This document shows positions 1-5,418 of a stretch of 5,418 bases of DNA, piece by piece; within the stretch, counting starts at the first letter, position 1, and each line of letters begins with the position of its first letter. Origin of the DNA: Tessaracoccus flavescens (lineage in GTDB: Bacteria; Actinomycetota; Actinomycetes; Propionibacteriales; Propionibacteriaceae). The stretch lies in assembly GCA_020741375.1 (NCBI GenBank), contig DYZF01000001.1:1-5418 (forward strand), read 5' to 3'. Position numbers and translations under genes: made by a program. The notes beneath the pieces are model-generated. The model saw nothing but the letters and a program-made list of their open reading frames with translations. It ran no database searches and was not told the origin of the DNA.

Positions 1-377
1 AGACCGGCAACTTCACGCGCGCCGAGGGCAAGACGGTCATGGAGGGCTTCCTCCAGGCTCACGACAAGATCGACATCGTCTACGCCCACAACGACGACAT
101 GGGGCTCGGTGCCATCGAGGCCATTGAAGCCGCTGGCAAGAAGCCGGGTGAGGACATCAAGATCATCACCATCGACGCGGTGAAGGACGGCATGCAGGCC
201 CTCGTCGACGGCAAGATCAACTACATCGTCGAGTGCAACCCGCTGCTCGGCCCCGACCTGATGGACATCGCTAAGAAGGTCGTCAAGGGCGAGTCTGTGG
301 ACAAGCGCATCGTCGTCAAGGACGAGGCCTTCGATCAGGACGCGGCCAAGAAGGTCATCGCGGACCGTCAATACTGA
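1..377 (+). CDS. ytfQ: Sugar ABC transporter substrate-binding protein, C-terminal part (YtfQ/FruE-like)
   Basis: This is the 3' part of a gene whose start lies upstream of the window. The reading frame is open from position 3 and gives the last 124 residues before the TGA at 375-377. It is the extracytoplasmic sugar-binding subunit of a CUT2 importer (Peripla_BP_4 type). Visible hallmarks are FTRAEGK near the left edge, then VYAHNDDMGLGAIEAIEAAG, which closely matches the corresponding segment of E. coli YtfQ, then a late IIT-ID strand and VECNPLLGP near the hinge and sugar pocket. Family members are about 320-370 residues, so roughly two thirds is missing, including any lipoprotein signal. 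Synonymous sites are almost all C or G, as expected for a highly expressed binding protein. It precedes the ATPase by 28 nt. The family is clear; the sugar (galactofuranose, fructose or another furanose/pentose) is not. The symbol follows the E. coli homologue. Confidence 0.9.
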   Translation, partial: TGNFTRAEGKTVMEGFLQAHDKIDIVYAHNDDMGLGAIEAIEAAGKKPGEDIKIITIDAVKDGMQALVDGKINYIVECNPLLGPDLMDIAKKVVKGESVDKRIVVKDEAFDQDAAKKVIADRQY

Positions 378-394
378 TTCCACACCGACCCGTT

Positions 395-400
395 AGGAGA
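395..400 (+). promoter_or_regulatory. Ribosome binding site for the ATPase gene
   Basis: AGGAGA lies 5 nt upstream of the GTG at 406 and supports that start. The 28-nt gap between the binding-protein stop and this GTG has no visible promoter or terminator, so the two genes are probably cotranscribed. Confidence 0.75.
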
Positions 401-405
401 GCCAC

Positions 406-1935
406 GTGACGGCTTCGGACCTCGCCCGACCCATCGTCGAGATGACCGGAATTTCGATCGAATTTCCGGGCGTGAAAGCGCTGCAGAATGTCGATTTCCG
501 ACTACTGCCGGGCGAGGTCCACGCCCTCATGGGCGAAAATGGCGCTGGCAAATCCACCCTCATCAAGGCGCTCACCGGCCTGTACTCCATCGATGCGGGA
601 ACGATCGTGGTGGATGATGCGGAGGTGTCGTTTGCCAGCCCCGAACAGGCACAAGCTGCCGGCATCAGCACGGTGTACCAAGAGGTCAACCTGTGTGCAA
701 ACCTCACCGTGGCCGAGAACATCATGTTGGGTCAGGAGTCTCGGGTTGGGCCGATCATCAATTGGGGGGCGACCCGTCGCGCGGCGAAGCAGCACCTTGA
801 CCGGATGGGTCTGAGGATCGATCCCGGATCCAAGCTTGGCTCGCATTCGCTGGCCGTCCAACAGTTGGTGGCGATCTGCCGTGCCACGTCGGTGGACTGC
901 AAGGTGCTGGTCCTCGACGAGCCCACGTCGTCGCTCGACGCCGACGAAGTCAACACGCTGTTCAACGTGATTCGCGGCCTGCGTGACCGCGGGGTGGCCA
1001 TCTTGTTCGTCTCGCACTTCCTGGACCAGATCTACGAGATCTCCGACCGGCTCACGGTGCTGCGCAACGGTCAATTGATCGGGGAGTACCCGGTGCGGGA
1101 GTTGGGCCAGCACGAGCTGGTCTCCAAGATGATTGGCCGCTCGCTGGAGGTCTTGGAGGACATGAGGGTGCCCAAGGTGGACGTGGAAGACGAGGCACGC
1201 ACGCCTCGGGTCAAGGTGCTGTCCCTGGGGCGCAAGGGCTCCATCGAACCGGTGGATCTTGAGATCTACGAGGGCGAAGTCGTCGGCTTTGCGGGTCTTC
1301 TCGGGTCCGGCCGCACGGAACTGGCCCGGCTCCTGGCGGGCGCGGATCACCCCACCACCGGCGAAGTCCAGATCGACGGGAAGCCGAGGCGGCTGCGCAC
1401 ACCCCGGCACGCGCTCGATGCCGGCATCGCCTACTCCTCCGAGGACCGGAAGGCCGAAGGTCTCATCGGCGACCTCACCGTGCGGGAAAACATCGTGCTC
1501 GCGCTGCAGGCCGAGCGGGGTTGGCTGCGCAAGGTTCCCGAGAAGATGGCCGACGAGCTGGTGGATCGCTACATCTCCGCGCTCAACGTGCGCCCCGCCA
1601 ATCCCAACGCCCTCATCCGCAACCTGTCTGGCGGCAACCAGCAGAAGGTTCTGCTGGCGCGATGGCTCGCCATCCAACCCAAGCTGTTGCTGCTCGACGA
1701 ACCCACCCGCGGCATCGATGTCGGCGCCAAGGCTGAGATCCAAAAACTGGTTGCCGAACTGGCAGCCCAAGGCATGTCGGTGGTGTTCATCTCCGCAGAA
1801 CTGGAAGAGGTTGTGAGGTTGAGTAACCGCATCGCGGTCCTGCGCGATCGCCGCAAGGTCACAGAGCTCGACAACCGGGGAGACCTCGGCGTCGGTGACG
1901 TCATCGATCACATTGCAGGAGGACGCCATGACTGA
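406..1935 (+). CDS. ytfR: Sugar ABC transporter ATP-binding protein with two NBDs (YtfR/FruK-like)
   Basis: This 509-residue cytoplasmic ATPase energises the CUT2 sugar importer, with two ABC domains fused in one chain; the length is normal for the family. Domain 1 has Walker A GENGAGKS (43-50), a signature-region variant SLAVQQ before VAICRA, Walker B VLVLDE (167-172) and an H-loop histidine at 204 (VSH). Domain 2 has a degenerate Walker A GLLGSGRT, with Arg303 replacing the lysine, a canonical LSGGNQQ signature (407-413), Walker B LLLLDE (427-432) and alanine (464) at the H-loop position. This asymmetry is typical of RbsA/XylG/YtfR proteins, so it is not evidence of decay. The GTG start is chosen for the AGGAGA 5 nt upstream. 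The final codons overlap the first permease gene by 8 nt. A strong inverted repeat sits at codons 14-22. The family is certain; the substrate is inferred only from the operon's resemblance to ytfQRT-yjfF and fruEKFG. Confidence 0.95.
   Translation: MTASDLARPIVEMTGISIEFPGVKALQNVDFRLLPGEVHALMGENGAGKSTLIKALTGLYSIDAGTIVVDDAEVSFASPEQAQAAGISTVYQEVNLCANLTVAENIMLGQESRVGPIINWGATRRAAKQHLDRMGLRIDPGSKLGSHSLAVQQLVAICRATSVDCKVLVLDEPTSSLDADEVNTLFNVIRGLRDRGVAILFVSHFLDQIYEISDRLTVLRNGQLIGEYPVRELGQHELVSKMIGRSLEVLEDMRVPKVDVEDEARTPRVKVLSLGRKGSIEPVDLEIYEGEVVGFAGLLGSGRTELARLLAGADHPTTGEVQIDGKPRRLRTPRHALDAGIAYSSEDRKAEGLIGDLTVRENIVLALQAERGWLRKVPEKMADELVDRYISALNVRPANPNALIRNLSGGNQQKVLLARWLAIQPKLLLLDEPTRGIDVGAKAEIQKLVAELAAQGMSVVFISAELEEVVRLSNRIAVLRDRRKVTELDNRGDLGVGDVIDHIAGGRHD
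446..469. repeat. Near-perfect 24-nt inverted repeat inside the ATPase gene start
   Basis: The arms CCGGAATTTC (446-455) and GAATTTCCGG (460-469) pair at 9 of 10 positions around a GATC loop; the one mismatch is T452 with T463. Counting the self-complementary GATC, 11 of 12 symmetric positions match. As RNA it would be a stem-loop starting about 40 nt downstream of the GTG start. It encodes ordinary family residues (TGISIEFPG), so chance is possible. It could be an mRNA hairpin that tunes ATPase expression relative to the binding protein, a block to 3' exonucleases, or an intragenic operator. Only the symmetry is seen; any function is inference. Confidence 0.5.
1917..1923 (+). promoter_or_regulatory. 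Ribosome binding site deciding the first permease start
   Basis: AGGAGGA lies 4 nt before the ATG at 1928, inside the end of the ATPase gene. It favours that ATG over the in-frame GTG at 1895, which would add 11 non-conserved residues and would place this strong Shine-Dalgarno inside the gene. Confidence 0.8.
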
Positions 1936-2998
1936 ACCGCATCTCGAACGGGGCAGCATCGTCAGCCGGGCCGTCTCCCACAACCTGTTTTGGCCCATCG
2001 TGGCGCTGCTCGCCCTCATCGCGGCCAACACCATCCGACGGCCAAACTTCCTGTCCATCACCATCATGGACGGTCACCTGTTTGGATCCTTGATCGACAT
2101 CATGCGCAGCGCGTCCCCGCTGCTGCTGGTGGCACTGGGCATGACGCTGGTCATCGCCACCCGCGGCATCGACCTGTCCGTCGGCTCGATGATCGCGATC
2201 TCGGGGGCCCTGGCGCTTAGCTACATTCAAGCCTCGCCCTCACCCAACTCCATCACGACGGTGGTGCCAGCGGTGCTGATCGCGCTCGCCGTATGTCTGT
2301 TGCTGGGAGCCTGGAACGGGTTCATGGTCTCCGTGCTCGGCATCCAGCCCATCATCGCCACACTGATCCTGATGATGGCCGGCCGAGGCATCGCCATGCT
2401 GATCACCGGCGGATTCATCACCACCGTCAACTCCACCCCGTACAAGGCGCTGGGCTCCGGCTGGTTCCTCGGCTTGCCCATTCCTAGTTGGATCGCGGGC
2501 CTCACCCTCGTGGCCGTCCTCCTGCTGTGCAGGTGGGGTGCTCTGGGCATGCTCGTCGAGGCGGTGGGCATCAACCCGGCGGCGGCCCGACTCGCTGGCG
2601 TGCGATCTCGCGTCATCATCTGGACGGTGTACATCGTCGCTGGCCTGTTCGCCGGCATCGCAGGGATCCTGCTGTCGGCCGACACCATGGCCGCCGACGC
2701 CAACAACGCCGGCCTCTTCTATGAGCTCGACGCCATCTTGGCCGTCGTCATCGGCGGCACGTCGCTCGCGGGCGGCAAGTTCTCGCTCAGCGGCACCTTC
2801 GTCGGCGTTCTCGTGATAGCCACGTTGTCGCGCACCGTCACCATCCTGGGCATCTCGCCGCTGATCACCCCGCTATTCAAGGCTCTGGTGGTCATTCTTG
2901 TCATGCTGCTCCAATCGCCGGTGGTCAGAGAGAAACTCGAGGCGATGGGTCGAAGACGACGACGCAACCGCGCCACCGGTGAGGCGGTGTCGGCATGA
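1928..2998 (+). CDS. ytfT: Sugar ABC transporter permease 1 (YtfT/FruF-like)
   Basis: This integral membrane permease of 356 residues (BPD_transp_2 family) is one of the two different channel subunits of the CUT2 importer. An N-terminal cytoplasmic stretch of about 19 residues is followed by a first hydrophobic helix (about 20-36) and further hydrophobic segments along the whole chain. Diagnostic motifs are ALGMTLVIATRGIDLSVGS, with GIDLSVG at 80-86, a central ILMMAGRGIAMLITGG, then AVGINPAAARLAGV, and ELDAILAVVIGGTSLAGG from residue 266, which lies in the region expected to contact the ATPase. These align along their length with E. coli YtfT, including the ADANNAGL stretch. The tail is highly basic (RRRRRNR), consistent with a cytoplasmic C-terminus. 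The ATG at 1928 is chosen for its AGGAGGA. The gene overlaps the ATPase by 8 nt and the next permease by 4 nt, which suggests translational coupling. Confidence 0.93.
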   Translation: MTEPHLERGSIVSRAVSHNLFWPIVALLALIAANTIRRPNFLSITIMDGHLFGSLIDIMRSASPLLLVALGMTLVIATRGIDLSVGSMIAISGALALSYIQASPSPNSITTVVPAVLIALAVCLLLGAWNGFMVSVLGIQPIIATLILMMAGRGIAMLITGGFITTVNSTPYKALGSGWFLGLPIPSWIAGLTLVAVLLLCRWGALGMLVEAVGINPAAARLAGVRSRVIIWTVYIVAGLFAGIAGILLSADTMAADANNAGLFYELDAILAVVIGGTSLAGGKFSLSGTFVGVLVIATLSRTVTILGISPLITPLFKALVVILVMLLQSPVVREKLEAMGRRRRRNRATGEAVSA

Positions 2999-3957
2999 GG
3001 CGGCTCTCCATCGACAGTTCCCGACTGCCAGTCATTGGCACCTTGGCAGTGTTGGCGATCATGCTCGTCGTGGGCGGGGTGCGCTACAGCAACTTCCTCA
3101 CGCTGAGGAACTTCGGCAACCTGCTGATCAACAACTCGTTTTTGATCGCGCTCGCTGTGGGGATGACCTTTGTCATCCTGATGGGCGGCATCGACCTGTC
3201 CGTCGGGGCGGTCTTGGCGCTGAGCGGCATCGTCGTGGCCGCCATGCTGCGCGATGGCTTTCCCATCGCGATCGTTCTACCCATCGCGATCCTGGTGGGC
3301 ACGGTGTTTGGCTTGATGCACGGCCTGCTCATCCACTACTTCAAGATCCAACCCTTCATCGCCACCCTGGCGGGCATGTTCCTTGCCCGGGGGTTGTGCT
3401 TCGTTATCGCGCCCGAGTCCATCGCGATCAACGAGCCCGGTTTCGCGGCGTTGGCGGGTCAGAGCTTCGCGTTGGGCGGCGGGTTCCGGATCACGACCGC
3501 GGTCATCATCGCCCTCGTCGTGCTCGCCATCGCGTTCTACCTTCTCCACTACACCCGCTTCGGGCGCACCGTCTACGCGATCGGCGGGGGAGAGCAGTCG
3601 GCCGTGATGATGGGTCTTCCCGTGGCTCGGTCCAAGGTCTTGGCCTACGTCGTCAGCGGCACGTGCGCGGGCTTGGGCGGGCTCCTCTTCGCGATGTTCT
3701 CGCGCTCCGGCTACGCCCTGACCGGCGTCGGCATGGAGTTGGACGCGATCGCGGCCGTCGTCGTCGGCGGCACGCTGCTCACCGGCGGATCTGGCTTCGT
3801 GCTGGGCTCGCTGCTCGGCGTCCTCGTGCTTGGCTTGATTCAGACGATCATCACGTTTGAAGGAACCCTGTCGTCGTGGTGGACCAAGATCGTCATCGGC
3901 GCACTGCTTCTGGTGTTCGTCGTGCTGCAGAGGGCGTTGGCGCGAAGGAACGAATGA
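2995..3957 (+). CDS. yjfF: Sugar ABC transporter permease 2 (YjfF/FruG-like)
   Basis: This second, non-identical membrane permease of the importer has 320 residues, the normal family length. Motifs shared with E. coli YjfF are VGMTFVILMGGIDLSVG (GGIDLSVG at 64-71), LAGMFLARGL, RFGRTVYAIGG, GYALTGVGMELDAIAAVVVGG (ELDAIA at 248-253) and the C-terminal GTLSSWWTKI (290-299), which helps separate YjfF from YtfT. Hydrophobic segments run throughout, and the chain ends in a short basic tail (RRNE). The ATG overlaps the TGA of permease 1 as ATGA. The Shine-Dalgarno is weak (GAGG at 2981-2984, 10 nt upstream), so translation probably depends on coupling to the preceding gene. It is the last gene of the transporter operon. 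No sugar-metabolism enzyme follows; the next gene is the unrelated pnp. Confidence 0.93.
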   Translation: MRRLSIDSSRLPVIGTLAVLAIMLVVGGVRYSNFLTLRNFGNLLINNSFLIALAVGMTFVILMGGIDLSVGAVLALSGIVVAAMLRDGFPIAIVLPIAILVGTVFGLMHGLLIHYFKIQPFIATLAGMFLARGLCFVIAPESIAINEPGFAALAGQSFALGGGFRITTAVIIALVVLAIAFYLLHYTRFGRTVYAIGGGEQSAVMMGLPVARSKVLAYVVSGTCAGLGGLLFAMFSRSGYALTGVGMELDAIAAVVVGGTLLTGGSGFVLGSLLGVLVLGLIQTIITFEGTLSSWWTKIVIGALLLVFVVLQRALARRNE

Positions 3958-3984
3958 CGGCTCACGGGTGGGCTCGGCTAGGAT
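3954..3984 (+). promoter_or_regulatory. Candidate promoter for pnp
   Basis: A good actinobacterial-type -10 hexamer, TAGGAT (3979-3984), is preceded by ATGACG (3954-3959), which matches TTGACA at 4 of 6 positions. The spacing is 19 nt, somewhat long. The -35 overlaps the yjfF stop codon. Transcription would begin near 3990-3993, giving a leader of about 175 nt before the pnp start. The -10 is convincing; the -35 is weak. The transcription start has not been mapped. Confidence 0.45.
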
Positions 3985-4000
3985 GAAGTAACAACTTCAT
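3983..4000. promoter_or_regulatory. 18-bp inverted repeat overlapping the -10: candidate operator
   Basis: ATGAAGT (3983-3989) and ACTTCAT (3994-4000) are perfect reverse complements separated by AACA. The repeat begins inside the TAGGAT -10 and spans the predicted transcription start, a classic place for a repressor site. The inner GT-N4-AC loosely fits GntR-family operators, but that is weak evidence. It could instead form a hairpin at the extreme 5' end of the transcript. It is AT-rich and has no T-run after it, so it does not look like an intrinsic terminator. The symmetry is seen directly; the role is inferred. Confidence 0.45.
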
Positions 4001-4045
4001 AAGCATTTCTCTGTATTGAGCCGCCCAGCCCAGCTGTCGCTCTGG

Positions 4046-4160
4046 TCCTCGGTAGTGGTTTTCGGGTGTTCATGCCCCCGCGAGCCTCGATCGAAGACCG
4101 GGAGGCGTGGCGGGATTGGACCTGCGCTGCGGCGTGGGCGGTTCCCCCTACCGAAAGGAG
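4046..4160 (+). ncRNA. Structured pnp 5' leader, candidate Actino-pnp RNA motif
   Basis: The region between the candidate promoter and pnp folds by eye into a multibranched structure. TCGGTAG (4049-4055) pairs perfectly with CTACCGA (4148-4154) as the closing stem. Inside are three arms. The first is a small hairpin GGGTG/TGCCC (4064-4077, two wobbles). The second is an interrupted arm with CCGC (4078-4081) on GCGG (4110-4113), capped by GCCTC/GAGGC (4084-4088 with 4102-4106). The third is GGACC/GGTTCC with one bulge (4118-4122 with 4140-4145), topped by CGC-TGCG-GCG (4125-4134). Actinobacterial pnp genes are known to carry a conserved leader RNA called Actino-pnp, and PNPase genes elsewhere are autoregulated through leader structures. 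I assign this one from position and architecture, not from a covariance match. The closing stem ends at the Shine-Dalgarno, which suggests control of translation or mRNA stability. Confidence 0.6.
4154..4160 (+). promoter_or_regulatory. Ribosome binding site of pnp
   Basis: AAAGGAG lies 7 nt before the GTG at 4168 and fixes that start. Its first A is the last base of the leader's closing stem, and GGA (4157-4159) could also pair with TCC (4046-4048) by skipping two As, so access by the ribosome may depend on leader folding. Confidence 0.75.
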
Positions 4161-4167
4161 CCTGTCC

Positions 4168-5418
4168 GTGGAAGGACCAGGCATCGAATTCGCCGAGGCC
4201 GTTATCGACAACGGCAAGCACGGCAAGCACACAGTACGTTTTGAGGCCGGCATGCTGGCCCAGCAGGCCGACGGCTCGGCCGCTGTTTACCTCGACGGCG
4301 ACACCATGTTGCTGTCGGCCACCACCGCGCAGAAGACCCCGCGCGACGCCATCGACTTCTTCCCCCTTACCGTCGACATCGAAGAGCGCATGTACGCCGC
4401 CGGCAAGATCCCCGGCTCGTTCTTCCGTCGCGAAGGTCGCCCCGGCGAAGGCGCCATCCTGGCCGCCCGCCTCATCGACCGTCCGCTGCGCCCCGCGTTC
4501 GTCAAGGGGCTGCGCAACGAGGTCCAGGTCATCGTGACCGTCCTCGCCCTCAACCCGGCCGTCTACTACGACGTCGTCGCGATCAACGCCGCGTCGATGT
4601 CCACCCAGATCGCCGGCCTTCCGTTCTCCGGCCCGATCGGCGGCGTCCGAGTCGCGCTGATCGACGACCAGTGGGTGGGTTTCCCCACCGTCGAGCAGGT
4701 TGCCAAGTCCACCTTCCAGATGGTTGTTGCCGGCCGCGTGCTGGCCGACGGCGACGTCGCCATCATGATGGTTGAGGCCGGCGGCACCGACGCCACGTGG
4801 GAACTCGTCCGCGCCGGCAAGACCGCCCCGACCGAAGAGGTCGTGGGCCAGGGCCTCGAGGCCGCCAAGCCGTTCATCAAGGCGCTGTGCGACGCTCAGG
4901 CCGAGCTCGCCGCGAAGCTCCCCAAGGAGACCTACGACTTCCCCGTCTTCCGCGACTACGAGGACGACGTCTTCGAGGCCGTCTCCGAACTCGCCCACGA
5001 CCGTGTGGCCGAGGCCATGCAGATCGCCGGCAAGCAGGAGCGCGACGAGGCCACCCACGCCATCCGTCAGGACGTGCAGGAGAAGCTCGCTGAGCGCTTC
5101 GAGGATCGTCTGAACGAGGTGTCGGCCGCTCTCAAGGCACTCACCAAGAAGATCGTGCGTCACCGCTCGCTCACCGAGGGCGTCCGCATCGACGGCCGCG
5201 GCCCGAGCGACATCCGCACCCTCTCGGCCGAGGTTGAGGTCATCCCGCGCGTCCACGGCTCGGCCCTGTTCCAGCGCGGCGAAACCCAGATTCTGGGCGT
5301 CTCCACGCTGAACATGCTCGACATGGAGCAGAAGATTGACACGCTCTCGCCCGAGAACACCAAGCGCTACATGCACAACTACAACTTCCCGCCCTTCTCC
5401 ACGGGCGAGACCGGCCGC
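4168..5418 (+). CDS. pnp: Polyribonucleotide nucleotidyltransferase (PNPase), N-terminal part
   Basis: PNPase degrades RNA 3' to 5' using phosphate, releasing nucleoside diphosphates, and can run in reverse to add tails. It acts in the cytoplasm as a ring-shaped trimer. The open frame from the GTG gives 417 residues and continues past the window; actinobacterial PNPases are roughly 740. The first RNase PH-like core contains [21 protein letters not shown] and the RNA-contacting FFRREGRP loop (85-92), then LIDRPLRP and [21 protein letters not shown] charged helical linker domain (about 250-328) follows. The second RNase PH core opens with RIDGR (340-344), [12 protein letters not shown] (363-374) and [16 protein letters not shown] at the edge. 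The catalytic aspartates of this core and the KH and S1 RNA-binding domains lie beyond the window. The start is set by AAAGGAG 7 nt upstream. Codon use is strongly C/G-ending, as in highly expressed genes. It is probably transcribed from its own promoter, with possible read-through from yjfF. Confidence 0.96.
   Translation, partial: MEGPGIEFAEAVIDNGKHGKHTVRFEAGMLAQQADGSAAVYLDGDTMLLSATTAQKTPRDAIDFFPLTVDIEERMYAAGKIPGSFFRREGRPGEGAILAARLIDRPLRPAFVKGLRNEVQVIVTVLALNPAVYYDVVAINAASMSTQIAGLPFSGPIGGVRVALIDDQWVGFPTVEQVAKSTFQMVVAGRVLADGDVAIMMVEAGGTDATWELVRAGKTAPTEEVVGQGLEAAKPFIKALCDAQAELAAKLPKETYDFPVFRDYEDDVFEAVSELAHDRVAEAMQIAGKQERDEATHAIRQDVQEKLAERFEDRLNEVSAALKALTKKIVRHRSLTEGVRIDGRGPSDIRTLSAEVEVIPRVHGSALFQRGETQILGVSTLNMLDMEQKIDTLSPENTKRYMHNYNFPPFSTGETGR

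Noticed and set aside
1024..1042. AGATCT-ACG-AGATCT repeat within the ATPase gene
   Set aside because: It is short, lies in mid-gene, and is explained by the codons for QIYEIS; similar words recur nearby (GAGATCTACGAG at 1261).
1895..1927. Upstream GTG start for the first permease
   Set aside because: It would add 11 residues read through the AGGAGGA ribosome binding site; the ATG at 1928 has ideal spacing and fits family N-termini.
502..2067. 521-codon open frame on the minus strand opposite the ATPase gene
   Set aside because: It lies antisense to a certain ABC ATPase, and its translation resembles no family and is rich in H, Q, G and D. Long antisense frames are a usual by-product of C/G-ending codons in GC-rich genes.
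3983..4015. Inverted repeat after yjfF as an intrinsic terminator
   Set aside because: The stem is AT-rich and only 7 bp, and is followed by mixed sequence (AAGCATTTCT) rather than a T-run; its overlap with a -10 element fits an operator better.
4212..4229. Tandem 9-bp duplication CGGCAAGCA x2 near the start of pnp
   Set aside because: It encodes GKHGKH where other actinobacterial PNPases have a segment of the same length (such as GSFGTR), so it is not an insertion, just codon reuse.
4016..4537. Plus-strand frame beginning in the pnp leader, as a possible leader peptide or overlapping gene
   Set aside because: It has no Shine-Dalgarno, starts at TTG, and becomes a P/R/S-rich out-of-frame reading of pnp; the leader bases are better explained by RNA structure.
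3997..5376. 459-codon minus-strand open frame opposite pnp
   Set aside because: It is a shadow of PNPase codons: low-complexity G/L/D/V composition, no recognisable motif, and it runs through the structured leader and promoter region.

Overview
The window is GC-rich, with C- or G-ending codons dominating every gene. The PNPase (polynucleotide phosphorylase) sequence and the form of the sugar transporter point to a high-GC Gram-positive (Actinobacteria), possibly a Propionibacteriaceae-like lineage. The phylum is fairly secure; the family is a guess. All genes are on the + strand, and both ends of the window cut through genes.

Positions 1-3957 hold a CUT2-class (ribose/galactofuranose-type) sugar ABC importer operon. 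In order it encodes the C-terminal part of a periplasmic-type sugar-binding lipoprotein, a double-domain ATPase, and two membrane permeases. Order and sequence match Escherichia coli YtfQ-YtfR-YtfT-YjfF (galactofuranose) and the related Bifidobacterium FruEKFG (fructose) system. The binding protein captures a sugar outside the membrane, the two different permeases form the channel, and the fused ATPase drives uptake. The genes are tightly packed: a 28-nt gap, then an 8-nt overlap, then a 4-nt ATGA overlap. The sugar cannot be fixed from sequence alone, and the operon promoter and any regulator lie upstream of the window.

Positions 3958-4167 are the only sizeable non-coding stretch. It contains a plausible promoter whose -10 element (TAGGAT) runs into an 18-bp inverted repeat. 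Downstream is a long structured 5' leader closed by a perfect 7-bp stem next to the Shine-Dalgarno sequence. Its position and architecture suit the Actino-pnp RNA motif, a proposed cis-regulator of actinobacterial PNPase genes. No intrinsic terminator separates the transporter operon from this region.

Positions 4168-5418 encode the N-terminal 417 residues of PNPase (pnp), a phosphorolytic 3'-5' exoribonuclease; the gene runs off the window.

The genes are ordinary members of known families. The parts most worth a second look are the pnp promoter/leader region and a strong inverted repeat just inside the ATPase gene. I see no evidence of a new multi-gene system, mobile element, CRISPR array, tRNA or rRNA.
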